DNA of 64,000 bases from an uncultured Alphaproteobacteria bacterium (GTDB taxonomy: Bacteria; Pseudomonadota; Alphaproteobacteria; Caulobacterales; Parvularculaceae), in contig CADEDN010000002.1 of NCBI GenBank assembly GCA_902826095.1, positions 124,001-188,000 of the forward strand. Direction: 5' to 3'. The notes beneath the pieces were generated by a model, which saw only the letters and a program-made list of their open reading frames with translations, did no database searches and was not told the origin of the DNA. The position numbers were made by a program, and so were the translations under genes. Positions within the stretch are counted from its first letter, which is position 1. Each line of letters begins with the position of its first letter. Shown here piece by piece: positions 42,211 through 50,937 of this stretch.

Positions 42211-43209
42211 ATGAAACCTGTCGGCGTTCCGACATTGTTGTCGCACCAGCGCCTCTCCGGCGCCACCGCCGATCTGCGCCGGAGCGCGGAAGCGGCGCGG
42301 ATCGAAGTCGTGACCGGCCGCATCGCCGATCTCCCCAAAGCGCTCGGCCGCGCGGTCGGCGAAGCGCATTTGCTGAGGAAAGCGGTCGACGATATCGCTC
42401 AACAGCGCGAGGCGATGGCGCGCGCCGCCTTTCGCGGGACGATCGCCCAAAACATGCTCGCCGACATTTCGAGCGGGGCCGCAGCGCTTAACGCCGACAT
42501 CGCCGCCGCGCTCGGCCGCAATGACGAAAAGACGATTGCGGCCGCGAGCGTCGCTGCGAATGACGCGCTGCACGCCGCGGTCTCGCGCCTCAATACGCGC
42601 CTTGAGGGGCGCGCGATCTTCGCCGGCGACGACGCCGACGGCGCGGCGCTCGCCGGCGCCGACCTATTGCTTGCCGATGTCGCCGCGCTCTACGCCGGCG
42701 CGGCGACGCCGGCCCAGCTTGAGGCGGATCTCGATTTCTATTTCAACGACCCGGCGGGCGGATTTCAGACGACCATCTATCAGGGCGGGGCGGGCGAAAT
42801 GTCATCGCTTGAAATTGCGCCGGGCGAGACGGTCAACCCGACGGCGCGCGCCGATGAGCAAGGGATCAAGGACATCCTGCGCGGTCTTGCGACGATTGCG
42901 GTCGCCGGCGCGGGCGCGCCCTCGCCTGATCGCAACACGGCGCTCACGAACGCCGGCGCGAAATTGCTCGTCGGGGCTGACGGCGTCGTCGCGATCAGAA
43001 CGCGCGTCGGCGTCGAGGAACAACGCATCGCCGCTGTCGGCGCGCGCCTTGACGCGGAAGAGCCGGCGATGAACGAAGCGTATAACGCGATGACGGCGCG
43101 CGACCCCTTCGACGCGGCGTCGCGCCTTCAGGCGTTCGAAGCGCAGATCGACGCGTCCTATGTGCTGACCTCGCGCCTCTCGCGGCTGACGCTTGCCAAC
43201 TATCTCTAG
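42211..43209 (+). CDS. flgL: Flagellar hook-associated protein 3 FlgL
   Basis: FlgL is the second hook-filament junction protein, related to flagellin. The 332 residues start MKPVGVPTLLSHQRLSGATA and carry flagellin-like helical ends. The C-terminus LTSRLSRLTLANYL fits the FlgL/flagellin C-terminal helix. It starts two bases after the flgK stop and precedes flgI by nine bases. Confidence 0.88.
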   Translation: MKPVGVPTLLSHQRLSGATADLRRSAEAARIEVVTGRIADLPKALGRAVGEAHLLRKAVDDIAQQREAMARAAFRGTIAQNMLADISSGAAALNADIAAALGRNDEKTIAAASVAANDALHAAVSRLNTRLEGRAIFAGDDADGAALAGADLLLADVAALYAGAATPAQLEADLDFYFNDPAGGFQTTIYQGGAGEMSSLEIAPGETVNPTARADEQGIKDILRGLATIAVAGAGAPSPDRNTALTNAGAKLLVGADGVVAIRTRVGVEEQRIAAVGARLDAEEPAMNEAYNAMTARDPFDAASRLQAFEAQIDASYVLTSRLSRLTLANYL

Positions 43210-43218
43210 GACCTGATT

Positions 43219-44316
43219 GTGCGCAGCTTTTGCTTTGCCGTTGTCGGCGCGTTTTCCTGCGCATCCGCCGCGCTCGCCGATGTTCGCATCAAGGACATCG
43301 TCGACGTCGAGGGGATGCGCGGCAATGACCTTGTCGGCTACGGCCTCGTTGTCGGCCTCAACGGCACCGGCGACGGCATCAAGAATTCGCCTTACACGGA
43401 GGAAGCCTTCGCGAGCCTTCTTGAAAGGCTCGGCGTCAACATTCAAGGTGAGGACTTCAAGTCCCGCAATGTCGCCGCCGTCATCGTCACCGCGAATCTG
43501 CCGCCATTCGCGCGCGCCGGATCGCAGATCGACGTCTCCGTGTCGGCGATCGGCGACGCTTCGAGCCTGCTCGGCGGGGCGCTCGTCATGACTCCCTTGA
43601 AGGCCGGCGACGGCGAGATCTACGCGGTCGCGCAAGGGCCGGTTCTGGCGAGCGGCCTTTCCGCCAAGGGGCAGGGCGCCTCCGTCACCTTCGGCGCGCC
43701 GACGGCGGCGAGCATTCCGCAGGGCGCGCGCGTTGAGCGCGAAGTGAATTTCGATTTCGCCGGCCTCAGCCGCATCCGTCTCGCCCTGAAGTCGCCTGAT
43801 GTGACGACGGCGATGCGCATCGAAGGGGCGATCAATGCGGCGCTCGGGCCGGGAGCCGCGGTCGTTCGCGATCCCGGAACCGTCGACATCGCCGCCAATG
43901 GCGCCAGATCGCCGGTGCGCATCATCAGCGCGATTGAAAATCTCCGCGTTGAGCCCGAACAGCGCGCGCGCGTCGTCATCGACCAGAAGTCCGGCACGGT
44001 CGTGCTCGGGGCTGATGTCCGGATTTCGCGCTTCGCTGTGACGCAAGGCAATCTTACGATCACGGTGCGTGAGACGCCGTTTGTCTCGCAGCCAAATCCG
44101 TTCTCGCCGGACGGCGAAACGATTATCGTGCCCAACACCGACGTCACCGTCGACACCGGACGCGAAGCGAAAATCGGCGTCGTCGATGAAAACGTCTCGC
44201 TCGCCGACCTCATCCAGGGCCTCAACGCGCTCGGCGTCGGGCCGCGCGAACTCATCGACATCTTGAACGCCATCAAGGCCGCCGGCGCCCTCCACGCAGA
44301 CATCGTGATGATGTAG
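43219..44316 (+). CDS. flgI: Flagellar P-ring protein FlgI
   Basis: FlgI forms the periplasmic ring that acts as bushing for the rod. From a GTG at 43219 the 365-residue precursor has a signal peptide (cut near ALA, about residue 20), then the strong family motif RIKDIVDVEGMRGNDLVGYG and LVVGLNGTGDGI. It ends with the conserved SLADLIQGLNALGVGPREL and IDILNAIKAAGALHA stretches. Most of the sequence agrees with known FlgI proteins. It closes the flagellar block and converges with the aminopeptidase gene. Confidence 0.96.
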   Translation: MRSFCFAVVGAFSCASAALADVRIKDIVDVEGMRGNDLVGYGLVVGLNGTGDGIKNSPYTEEAFASLLERLGVNIQGEDFKSRNVAAVIVTANLPPFARAGSQIDVSVSAIGDASSLLGGALVMTPLKAGDGEIYAVAQGPVLASGLSAKGQGASVTFGAPTAASIPQGARVEREVNFDFAGLSRIRLALKSPDVTTAMRIEGAINAALGPGAAVVRDPGTVDIAANGARSPVRIISAIENLRVEPEQRARVVIDQKSGTVVLGADVRISRFAVTQGNLTITVRETPFVSQPNPFSPDGETIIVPNTDVTVDTGREAKIGVVDENVSLADLIQGLNALGVGPRELIDILNAIKAAGALHADIVMM

Positions 44317-44321
44317 GGCCC

Positions 44322-46247
44322 TCAGTTCTGCGCCTGCAGGACTTCGCCGACCCGTCGCTGCGCGATCGGGTGGTATAGCGGACGCGCTTTCTCGAAAATG
44401 CGCTCGGCGAATGCGCGCTGATCATTCTTTGAAAGCGCCTCGTAGAGCGGATAGAGGAACTTGCCGCGGCCGACGCGCGTCAGGAACGCTTCGACAGCGG
44501 GCATCGCCGGCGCATAGCGGGCGTCGATCGACTTCATGTACCAGGCGAAAGCGATCTCGGCGTTCGCGCTGTTCGTCAGATCAAAGGCGAAGTCGAGATC
44601 CTTCATGCGTTCGGCGCTGATGTCGTCCGGCAACGTGCTGATGAAATGCAGCCATTCCTGCGTCGTCCAGTTTTCCGTCCGGATCGACTTCGCCGTTTCC
44701 GCGCCTGAAATCCAGGTCGCCTGTTCCGCTTCGACATTGTCGAATGCGGCGGAAGCCGGCGCGACAAGGCTTTTCGGCAAGCCCTGACCGAAGAGCCATT
44801 CGTCGATCTCACCTTCGCCGGCGACGTCTGGATGACCGGCGACCAGCGTTTTCATCAAGAACGCACGAAAATCATCCGTCGTCGCGGCCTTGAAGGCGTG
44901 CGAATCGAACCAGGACTTCAGAAACGCGTCAAAGGCGTCGCGCCCGAATCTCTGCTCGAGGAAATGCAGGAAGAACTGTCCCTTGATATAGGCGACATCC
45001 GAGAACGCGTCGTCCGGGTGATCGATGTCCGCCGGTAGCCGCAATTGCGTCAGCTCGGGTCTTTCGGCGGCGGCGACTTCCTTTTTCAGATCGGCGAACG
45101 CGAGCGCCTGCTCCATCGCCGCGCGATCGCGCCCAAAGACGGACTCCATGACGCGGTTTTCGACATAGGAGGTGACGCCCTCGTTGAGCCAGGCGTCGCT
45201 CCACGTCTTGTTGGTGACGAGATTGCCGGACCATGAATGCGCAAGCTCGTGCGCGACGGTCGCGACAAGGCTTTTGTCGCCGGCGATCAGGGTCGGCGTC
45301 AGGAAGGAGAGGCGCGGATTCTCCATGCCGCCGAACGGGAAAGAAGGCGGCAGCACCAGAAGATCATACCGGCCCCAGCGATAGGGGCCGTACAGCGCCG
45401 AGGTTGCGACCTCCATCCTCGGCGTGTCCGCGAATTCCCGCGCCGCCGCGTCGACGATGCCGGGTTCGGCGTAAACGCCGATCGTCTCGCTGATCGCCTG
45501 GAAATCGAGATCGCCGACCGCGATCGCGAGGAGATAGGCCGGCACGGGCTGCGGCATCGAGAACTGATAGGCGCCGTCACGCGGGCCGGAATCCTGGCTC
45601 GCACTCATGACGGCAAGCAATTCCTTCGGCGTACGGACGGTCGCCGAATAGGTCATGCGGACGGCGGGCGTGTCCTGGACGGGCGCCATGGAGCGCGCAT
45701 TGATCGCCTGGTTCTGGCTGTACATGAAGGGAAGTTTCTTGCCGCCGGTCTGTTCCGGCGCGAGCCATTGCAGGCCCTCCGCGCCGGGGCTCGTGCGATA
45801 GGCGACCTTCACTTTCGAGGCGCCGGCGGGAAGGTCGACGGCGAGCCTCGATCCGAGATCGGGGTCGTCCGCGTCGAGCGTGTAGGGCGTCGCCGACCAG
45901 ACCTCGCCCGCGAGCGCTTCGACGGATTTGATTTCGAGATCGTTGGTGTCGAGGACCAATTGCGTCGCGGACGGGTCGAGCCGCTCGAAAGTCAAAGTCG
46001 CCGCGCCGTCGATCGCCCTTGCGTCGAACAGCACGTCGACATCAAGGGCGAGATCGGTGACGCGCACCGCCTCGTAATTGGCGTAGGTGAACGGATCGCG
46101 CGCGGCCGAGGGAGCGGGTTCGGCGGAAATTGCCGCCGGCGCTGGCGCGGCGGCCGGCGCCGGGGTCTCGGCTTCTTTTCCGCGCCGCCCGCATGCGGCG
46201 GCGGCGAGGGCGGCAAGGCTAACGGCGGCGAAAATGGCCGGCTTCAT
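44322..46247 (-). CDS. M1-family zinc aminopeptidase, lipoprotein (LTA4-hydrolase-like)
   Basis: The 641-residue protein has a lipoprotein signal (AALAAAACGRRG; Cys19) and so is probably tethered in the periplasm. An Ala/Pro linker follows, then an M1 domain with the substrate motif FGGMENP and the zinc site H333-E334-x-x-H337 ... E356 (HELAHSWSGNLVTNK and WLNEG). The C-terminal helical domain has the leukotriene-A4-hydrolase type of repeats (LFGQGLPKS). It would remove N-terminal residues from peptides in the envelope. The gene stands alone, convergent with flgI. Confidence 0.92.
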   Translation of the reverse strand: MKPAIFAAVSLAALAAAACGRRGKEAETPAPAAAPAPAAISAEPAPSAARDPFTYANYEAVRVTDLALDVDVLFDARAIDGAATLTFERLDPSATQLVLDTNDLEIKSVEALAGEVWSATPYTLDADDPDLGSRLAVDLPAGASKVKVAYRTSPGAEGLQWLAPEQTGGKKLPFMYSQNQAINARSMAPVQDTPAVRMTYSATVRTPKELLAVMSASQDSGPRDGAYQFSMPQPVPAYLLAIAVGDLDFQAISETIGVYAEPGIVDAAAREFADTPRMEVATSALYGPYRWGRYDLLVLPPSFPFGGMENPRLSFLTPTLIAGDKSLVATVAHELAHSWSGNLVTNKTWSDAWLNEGVTSYVENRVMESVFGRDRAAMEQALAFADLKKEVAAAERPELTQLRLPADIDHPDDAFSDVAYIKGQFFLHFLEQRFGRDAFDAFLKSWFDSHAFKAATTDDFRAFLMKTLVAGHPDVAGEGEIDEWLFGQGLPKSLVAPASAAFDNVEAEQATWISGAETAKSIRTENWTTQEWLHFISTLPDDISAERMKDLDFAFDLTNSANAEIAFAWYMKSIDARYAPAMPAVEAFLTRVGRGKFLYPLYEALSKNDQRAFAERIFEKARPLYHPIAQRRVGEVLQAQN

Positions 46248-46580
46248 GGGGAGAAGACTCCAGCTTGGCTGTTTGTCGGACTCTACCGGAGGGCGGGCGC
46301 CGATAGAAGCCCCGGCCGCAGATCGGACTTTTCGCGGGTTGCGGCGGTCGAAGAAATGACGGCGATTGTCGGCGTCGGCGCTTGCGGCGGGAGAATAGAG
46401 ATACGTATACGGACGAAATGACGAAAATTTGATGCGCGGCGTTTCCGCAGGTCGCGTTGGTTAACGAAAGCCTGATATTTTTCGTGGTTAATTAACCGTG
46501 TACGTCTTGCAACGCTTTATGATCAGTTTAGAAAGGACGGATCGGCCCAGCCGGCCGAGGTGTGAGTATCGGGGGTTCCC
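46248..46580. other. Intergenic region with TTAA palindrome
   Basis: This non-coding 333 bases lies between the divergent aminopeptidase and PEP-CTERM genes. It includes the perfect 12-base palindrome GGTTAATTAACC (46486-46497) and a nearby GGTTAACG (46459-46466). Such TTAA-rich words recall cell-cycle regulator (CtrA-type) half-sites, but the TTAA-N7-TTAA spacing is not exact. No gene is seen. Confidence 0.4.
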
Positions 46581-47144
46581 ATGCGTTTCTTCAAGTCAGT
46601 CGGCGCGGTCCTTGCCGCGGCGGCCTTTTCGATTGCGGCGCTTTCTTCCGCGAATGCGACCGTCGTCGCTTACGGCCAGCCCGGCTTCCCGAATGTAGCG
46701 GTGTCGTCGAACAGCTTCAGCCAAGCCTATTATTCGTCCGTATCCAATGTCGATGTCGGCAATCAGAGCCCGTCGAACGTGCAGGCGGTTCTTGAAAGCT
46801 GGTTCGGCCAGTCGCTGAGCTTCGTCGGCGGCGGCTCGTGCGGTTCTGGCGGTTCGTACTCGAACAATTGCACGTCCTATGACAATGGCGGCGGCAATTC
46901 GAACAAGGGCGGCGTTTCAAACCTGACGGCGCAGCTTTTCGCCGTGCATTTCGGCAATCGCTTTATCGCGTTCCTCTTCCCGGCCGCGGTCAGCGGCTTC
47001 CAGATCGACTGCCTGCGCTTCGGCGTGTCGAACATCTACGCCTTCAACGGAACGCCGGAAGTCCCCGTCCCGGGCGCGGTCTGGCTGATGGGGTCGGCGC
47101 TCGCCGGCCTCGGTTTCGCCAAACGGCGCAAAAAAATCGCCTGA
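46581..47144 (+). CDS. Secreted protein with PEP/VPLPA-CTERM-type sorting signal
   Basis: The 187-residue protein has a signal peptide cut near ANA (about residue 25). A Ser/Asn/Gly-rich body contains four cysteines (CGSGGSYSNNCTSYDNGGGN). The C-terminal signal is VPVPGAVWLMGSALAGLGFA followed by KRRKK: a short Val-Pro motif, a hydrophobic helix and a basic tail. That pattern marks exosortase substrates that are cut and exported to the surface or matrix. No exosortase gene is in the window. A strong terminator follows. Confidence 0.8.
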   Translation: MRFFKSVGAVLAAAAFSIAALSSANATVVAYGQPGFPNVAVSSNSFSQAYYSSVSNVDVGNQSPSNVQAVLESWFGQSLSFVGGGSCGSGGSYSNNCTSYDNGGGNSNKGGVSNLTAQLFAVHFGNRFIAFLFPAAVSGFQIDCLRFGVSNIYAFNGTPEVPVPGAVWLMGSALAGLGFAKRRKKIA

Positions 47145-47167
47145 GCCTCCCCCATGGGCGGTTGAAG

Positions 47168-47192
47168 GGGTCCGCTTCGGCGGACCCTTTTT
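47168..47192 (+). terminator. Rho-independent terminator after the PEP-CTERM gene
   Basis: GGGTCCGC, loop TTCG and GCGGACCC form a perfect eight-pair stem followed by five T residues, 24 bases after the stop codon. Confidence 0.93.
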
Positions 47193-47206
47193 ATTGGGAC
47201 CTCCGT

Positions 47207-47235
47207 TTGACAGTCCGCCAGCCCGCCGCTAAGAG
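47207..47235 (+). promoter_or_regulatory. Candidate housekeeping promoter of rpsD
   Basis: TTGACA (47207-47212) and TAAGAG (47230-47235) are 17 bases apart, a good -35 and an acceptable -10. They lie about 90 bases ahead of the rpsD start and directly after the upstream terminator. The leader holds a small GGGG-ATCAG-CCCC hairpin (about 47284-47296). Confidence 0.6.
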
Positions 47236-47326
47236 CCCGCCCTTCATGACGGGGGGCGCGCCAGCCGCCGTTGCAATCGCCCTGGGGATCAGCCCCTCGG
47301 CCGGAGCGCGCCGATAAGAGGCTAAT

Positions 47327-47944
47327 GTGACGAAGCGTCAGAACGCGAAGTACAAGATCGATCGCCGGGTGCAGGAGAACATCTGGGGCCGGCCGAAATC
47401 CCCTTTCAACAAGCGCGAGACGCCGCCCGGCATGCACGGCGCGCAGCGCAAGACGAAAATCTCCGACTACGGGCTCCAACTGCGCGCCAAGCAAAAGCTC
47501 AAGGGCTATTACGGCAACATCAACGAGCGCCAGTTCGAGAAAGTCTATAATGACGCGATCCGGCTCCGCGGCAACTCGGCGGAAAACCTGATCGGCCTGC
47601 TCGAAAGCCGCCTCGACGCCGTCGTCTACCGCGCGAAATTTGTGCCGACGGTTTTCGCCTCGCGCCAGTTCATCAATCACGGCCATGTCAAGGTGAACGG
47701 CCGGCGGACGAACATTCCGTCCTATCGCTGCAAAGCCGGCGATGTGATCGAAATTCAGGAAAAGGCGAAGAACATGGCGCTCGTTCTTGAGGCGCTGCAG
47801 TCCCCCGAACGCGACATCCCGGACTATGTCGAAGTCGATCCGAAGAAAATGACGGCGACTTATCTCCGCGTGCCGACCCTCGCCGAGGTTCCCTATGCGG
47901 CGAGGATGGAGCCGAACCTCGTCGTCGAATTCTATTCGTCGTAA
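47327..47944 (+). CDS. rpsD: 30S ribosomal protein S4
   Basis: S4 binds 16S rRNA early in small-subunit assembly. The 205-residue protein starts with GTG at 47327 ([20 protein letters not shown] agrees with alphaproteobacterial S4). It contains the S4 RNA-binding domain ([40 protein letters not shown]). Like many alphaproteobacteria it lacks an N-terminal zinc-binding cysteine cluster. It stands alone here, away from the large ribosomal clusters. Confidence 0.97.
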   Translation: MTKRQNAKYKIDRRVQENIWGRPKSPFNKRETPPGMHGAQRKTKISDYGLQLRAKQKLKGYYGNINERQFEKVYNDAIRLRGNSAENLIGLLESRLDAVVYRAKFVPTVFASRQFINHGHVKVNGRRTNIPSYRCKAGDVIEIQEKAKNMALVLEALQSPERDIPDYVEVDPKKMTATYLRVPTLAEVPYAARMEPNLVVEFYSS

Positions 47945-48092
47945 GAGACCATTTGGAAACTCTACTGTCATCGGCTGCAAATGACGGAATTTCTCCGGTC
48001 CGATGCTCTGGCGCCCAAAAGTGCGCTGCGCTTCGGTCCTCGAAATCCGCCATTTTCGCCGGATGACAGCGAGTTTTCAAACGGTCTCTAAG
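47945..48092. repeat. Long imperfect inverted repeat downstream of rpsD
   Basis: Bases from about 47943 (TAAGAGACC..., ACTGTCATCGGC) match, in reverse complement, bases ending near 48092 (GCCGGATGACAG..., GGTCTCTAAG). The arms are about 60 bases with scattered mismatches. The RNA would fold into one long hairpin. Size, intergenic place and the CTGTCATC...GATGACAG ends suggest a dispersed palindromic repeat of the REP/BIME kind known from alphaproteobacteria. It may also serve as the rpsD terminator. Confidence 0.6.
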
Positions 48093-48098
48093 CGATTA

Positions 48099-48176
48099 AG
48101 CCCCAATGATCCGGGGCTGAGGCGGGAACCGCACGTCATCGTCATCCCGGAAACTTGCGAAGCAAATGATCCGCGA
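48099..48176. repeat. Two further small hairpins (palindromic repeat unit)
   Basis: AGCCCC (48099-48104) pairs with GGGGCT (48113-48118). A separate hairpin runs from 48143 to 48176, with CCCGGAAACTTGC and GCAAATGATCCGCG flanking the loop. The CATCCCGG...GCGAAGC...TCCGCGAT wording resembles palindromic repeats seen between alphaproteobacterial genes. Confidence 0.5.
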
Positions 48177-48211
48177 TCGCCGGCGCCGCCGCCACGGCGT
48201 CATTGTCGCCT

Positions 48212-49255
48212 TTATTCGCCGCCGGCCCTGATCGCGGCTTGGCGAACAAGCAGCGCCCGCAAGGGGCGGACAAATTCGAAATCTGCCGCCGTCAGCTCGC
48301 GCCCCTCGCGATCGGGAAAATAGATCGCCGTCGCGCTGCTGTCGCCCGGATTGAGCGCAATCGCCGACCAGCCGCGCGCCGCGCCGCCGAAGACGAAATC
48401 ATTGACGGGTCCAGCGTCGCGATTGAAGCGCCGGCTGAGCGTTTGCGCTTCTCCGGGCGCCGTGTCGGCGGCGGCGCATTCACTCCGCCAGGAATCTTCG
48501 GGGCCGGCGGGATCAAGCGCGACGATCGACTGGCCGGTCGCGGAAACCGACACAAAGTCAAGCAGCGATGCAAACTGGATCGTCAAGGCGCCGAGCATTG
48601 GCGCGGAGAACTCCAGAGCGTTATTCGATTCGCCGAGCGCATAGAGGCGAACCTTGATGCAGCGCGATCCATCCGCCTCGAACTCCGCCGCCGCGAGTTC
48701 AAGGCCGTCGTCAAATATGTGCTCGAAGGCGCGGCCGGCCGGGCCGGCGCGCCATGCGAGTTTCGCCGGGGCGACATATTCCCCAATTGCTGCAGTCGTT
48801 GCGGACAAAGAGCGTGCGATCGGCCCGCCGGACTGAGCCAAATAGCGAACCTCTGCAGAGGCGCGCATGGCGAAATCGCTGGTGACGGCGAAATTGCGCG
48901 ATCGGAAACTGTGTTGTTGCGGCTGCTTGTCGTTACGGAAAACTTGCGAATCGGTGATGTTGGTCGAAGCGCCCTCGCGTCGGCCGAATACGTCGAGGCG
49001 CATCGTCTCCGGCGCGACGATCTGGCGTCCCGCGAAGGGCAGCGTTCCCGGTTCGAGCAGGGACATGTTCGACGGCGCCGCACCTCGTCCTGCGGCGATC
49101 GAATATGCAAAATCATTGCGCGGCCCGCCGGGGAGCGATTGCGTCCTTCCAGTCGGCGCAAATGACGGGCTGCGCTCGGCGTCGGCGGACATGACGCTTG
49201 TGCAACCTGGTGTCAGGACAATGCAGGCTGCAAATGCAAGGATCTTGTTGACCAT
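48212..49255 (-). CDS. Lipoprotein of unknown function in the mla operon
   Basis: This encodes 347 residues with a lipoprotein signal (LAFAACIVLTPGCTS; Cys18). The mature part has no recognised domain and alternates Ser/Ala/Gly-rich and beta-type stretches (LTIQFASLLDFVSVSATGQS), ending in a mixed charged segment. It follows mlaC by 42 bases in the same direction and is probably co-transcribed with mlaA and mlaC. A role in the cell envelope is likely, but nothing more can be read. Confidence 0.65.
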   Translation of the reverse strand: MVNKILAFAACIVLTPGCTSVMSADAERSPSFAPTGRTQSLPGGPRNDFAYSIAAGRGAAPSNMSLLEPGTLPFAGRQIVAPETMRLDVFGRREGASTNITDSQVFRNDKQPQQHSFRSRNFAVTSDFAMRASAEVRYLAQSGGPIARSLSATTAAIGEYVAPAKLAWRAGPAGRAFEHIFDDGLELAAAEFEADGSRCIKVRLYALGESNNALEFSAPMLGALTIQFASLLDFVSVSATGQSIVALDPAGPEDSWRSECAAADTAPGEAQTLSRRFNRDAGPVNDFVFGGAARGWSAIALNPGDSSATAIYFPDREGRELTAADFEFVRPLRALLVRQAAIRAGGE

Positions 49256-49297
49256 GCTTTTTCTCCCACCTGTGACTCATGTCGCCAAGAGTTCGCC

Positions 49298-49924
49298 TTA
49301 GCCGCCGACTTTCGCCTTTAGGTCTGCGATCAGCGCGTCAATGCCGGCGGCGCCGCCGCCATTGTTGGCGATCACGGATTTGAAGGTCGATTGCTGCTCG
49401 ATCGCGAGCCACACGCCCGACGCGCCGGCGTCGACGACCGACTGCTTGCCGTCCTGCGCGCGATAGACGCGCCAGTGAACGACAAGGTCCGCATATTGGC
49501 TGCCGGGCTTGGCGCCGACGACTTTCGAATTGACGATGAAGTCGCGCTCGGTGCGGTCGATTGAATCTTCGACAGCGAGCTTTTCGCCGGTGTATTCGTC
49601 AAGCGTCGAGGAATAAACGCTGGTCGCGTATTTTCGGAAAAGCGGCATGTAAACCGCCATCTGTTCCGGCGTCGCCTGGCGCGCATATTGGCCAAGCGTG
49701 AAACGCGCGACGCGTTCGACGTCGACATATTTGTCGACGAGCGCTTCAACGCCGGCGTCGCGAGCCGCTTGATCGGCTGCGGCGAAGACGGCGTTCGCCT
49801 CGTCAAGAATGCCGGCGACAAATGTCTCGGCCGCTTCATCCGCGCTGGCGGGCGCCGTCGTCGCAACAGCGGCAGCGACGGCGCCGAACGCCAAACGCCC
49901 GATGTTTGCTGCTATCGTCTTCAT
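49298..49924 (-). CDS. mlaC: Phospholipid-binding periplasmic protein MlaC (Ttg2D)
   Basis: MlaC carries phospholipids between the outer-membrane MlaA complex and the inner-membrane MlaFEDB transporter. The 208-residue precursor has a signal peptide (cut near ASA, about residue 28). The family core includes VARFTLGQYARQATPEQMAV, DFIVNSKVVGAKPGSQYADL and SGVWLAIEQQSTFKSVIANN. It follows mlaA by 26 bases. The transporter genes mlaFEDB are not in the window. Confidence 0.9.
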   Translation of the reverse strand: MKTIAANIGRLAFGAVAAAVATTAPASADEAAETFVAGILDEANAVFAAADQAARDAGVEALVDKYVDVERVARFTLGQYARQATPEQMAVYMPLFRKYATSVYSSTLDEYTGEKLAVEDSIDRTERDFIVNSKVVGAKPGSQYADLVVHWRVYRAQDGKQSVVDAGASGVWLAIEQQSTFKSVIANNGGGAAGIDALIADLKAKVGG

Positions 49925-49950
49925 CCTGTCCTCAATTCTCCAAGAGGCCG

Positions 49951-50778
49951 CTATTTGAGATCGTCAAATTCCTCGAATTCGCCGATGTCCGGAAGATCGC
50001 TGTAATCGACTTTGCCGTTGGCGATTTCACGCTTTCTCGCCTGCGTATAAAAACTGCGGAAAGAGGCGTAATAGTCGAGAGACTTCGCCTCGATCTCCGC
50101 CAGCGGGTCGAGAAACTGCTCGCGCGCCGAAATTCCGCCGACGCCGGCGCGCGTGTAGCGCGCGATGTCGGCGGGCGGCGTCCGCACATAGAAAAGCGGG
50201 TCCATGCCGATCTGCACGATTTTGCCGAAGCCGTCGCGCGACGTCGACGGACCAACGAGCGGGAGGAACAAGTACGGACCTGAGCCGACGCCCCAAACCG
50301 CCAATGTCTGACCGAAATCCTCGCCATGCGCGGGAATGCCGAGCTGCGCGGCGGGGTCGGCGAAGCCGCCGGCGCCGATGGTCGAGTTAACCACAAATCG
50401 ACCGAGCGTTTCGCCGGCGCGGCCGAACTCGCCTTGAAGGATGTCATTCACGAAAACGCCCGGCGCGCGGATATTCGCAAGAAACCGCCGAATGCCGCGA
50501 CGCCCCTTTTTCGGCGTCGTCGCCCGATAAGCCTTCGCCGCCGGCACAAGCAAATTGCCGTCGAGGAAAAGATGGGCTGAAAACATCTTCCTGTTGAAGC
50601 CTTCCCAAGGGTCGGCGACATCGGGCGAGGCGCTCGTCGACAGGGCGGCGTCAATCTCGGATTGCGCCACCGGGGTGTCAGGCTGGTCGCCCGCAACACC
50701 CTGCGCCGCCGCAGCGCACAATGAGCTTGCCCATGCCGCTCCGGCAAGGACGACCCTCTTAAACCCGTTACGAACCAT
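49951..50778 (-). CDS. mlaA: MlaA/VacJ family outer-membrane protein
   Basis: MlaA sits in the outer membrane with porins and removes phospholipids from the outer leaflet. From the ATG at 50778 it has 275 residues. It shows DPWEGFNRKMFSAHLFLDGN, NDILQGEFGRAGETLGRFVV, NSTIGAGGFADPAAQLGIP and GPYLFLPLVGPSTSRDGFGK, the strong VacJ signature. The signal sequence ends SSLCAAAAQG and lacks a canonical lipobox, so this copy may not be acylated. It starts the leftward mlaA-mlaC-lipoprotein operon. Confidence 0.92.
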   Translation of the reverse strand: MVRNGFKRVVLAGAAWASSLCAAAAQGVAGDQPDTPVAQSEIDAALSTSASPDVADPWEGFNRKMFSAHLFLDGNLLVPAAKAYRATTPKKGRRGIRRFLANIRAPGVFVNDILQGEFGRAGETLGRFVVNSTIGAGGFADPAAQLGIPAHGEDFGQTLAVWGVGSGPYLFLPLVGPSTSRDGFGKIVQIGMDPLFYVRTPPADIARYTRAGVGGISAREQFLDPLAEIEAKSLDYYASFRSFYTQARKREIANGKVDYSDLPDIGEFEEFDDLK

Positions 50779-50878
50779 CGCTTTGCAGCCCCTGGCCAGT
50801 CTGTTTTCGGGCCGTCGCCCCATTTTCGGCGGCGAGATTGGCGGGATTGAGGCCTCCTGTCCATCGTCGCCCGGAGGC

Positions 50879-50909
50879 TTGCGAAGTCATATAAGGATAT
50901 GTTTATATG
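50879..50909 (+). promoter_or_regulatory. Promoter and palindromic operator of the met operon
   Basis: CATATAA (50888-50894) and TTATATG (50903-50909) form a 7-base inverted repeat around eight bases. It overlaps a plausible promoter, TTGCGA (50879-50884) and TTATAT (50903-50908), 18 bases apart. ArsR-family regulators of the SAH/methionine cycle (SahR type) bind A+T-rich palindromes of this look in front of their operons. The first in-frame ATG at 50899 lies inside the operator, which argues for a later start codon. Confidence 0.6.
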
Positions 50910-50937
50910 TCGCAAGAATTTCGGCGGATCGGCGACC

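Noticed and set aside
42802-44295. Long open frame (497 codons) on the reverse strand across flgL and flgI
   Set aside because: It is fully opposite two well-recognised flagellar genes, has no family traits and shows the Arg/Asp-rich composition typical of antisense frames in G+C-rich DNA.
46486-46497. CtrA binding site
   Set aside because: The palindrome GGTTAATTAACC has TTAA words but not the TTAA-N7-TTAA spacing, so the assignment is not supported.
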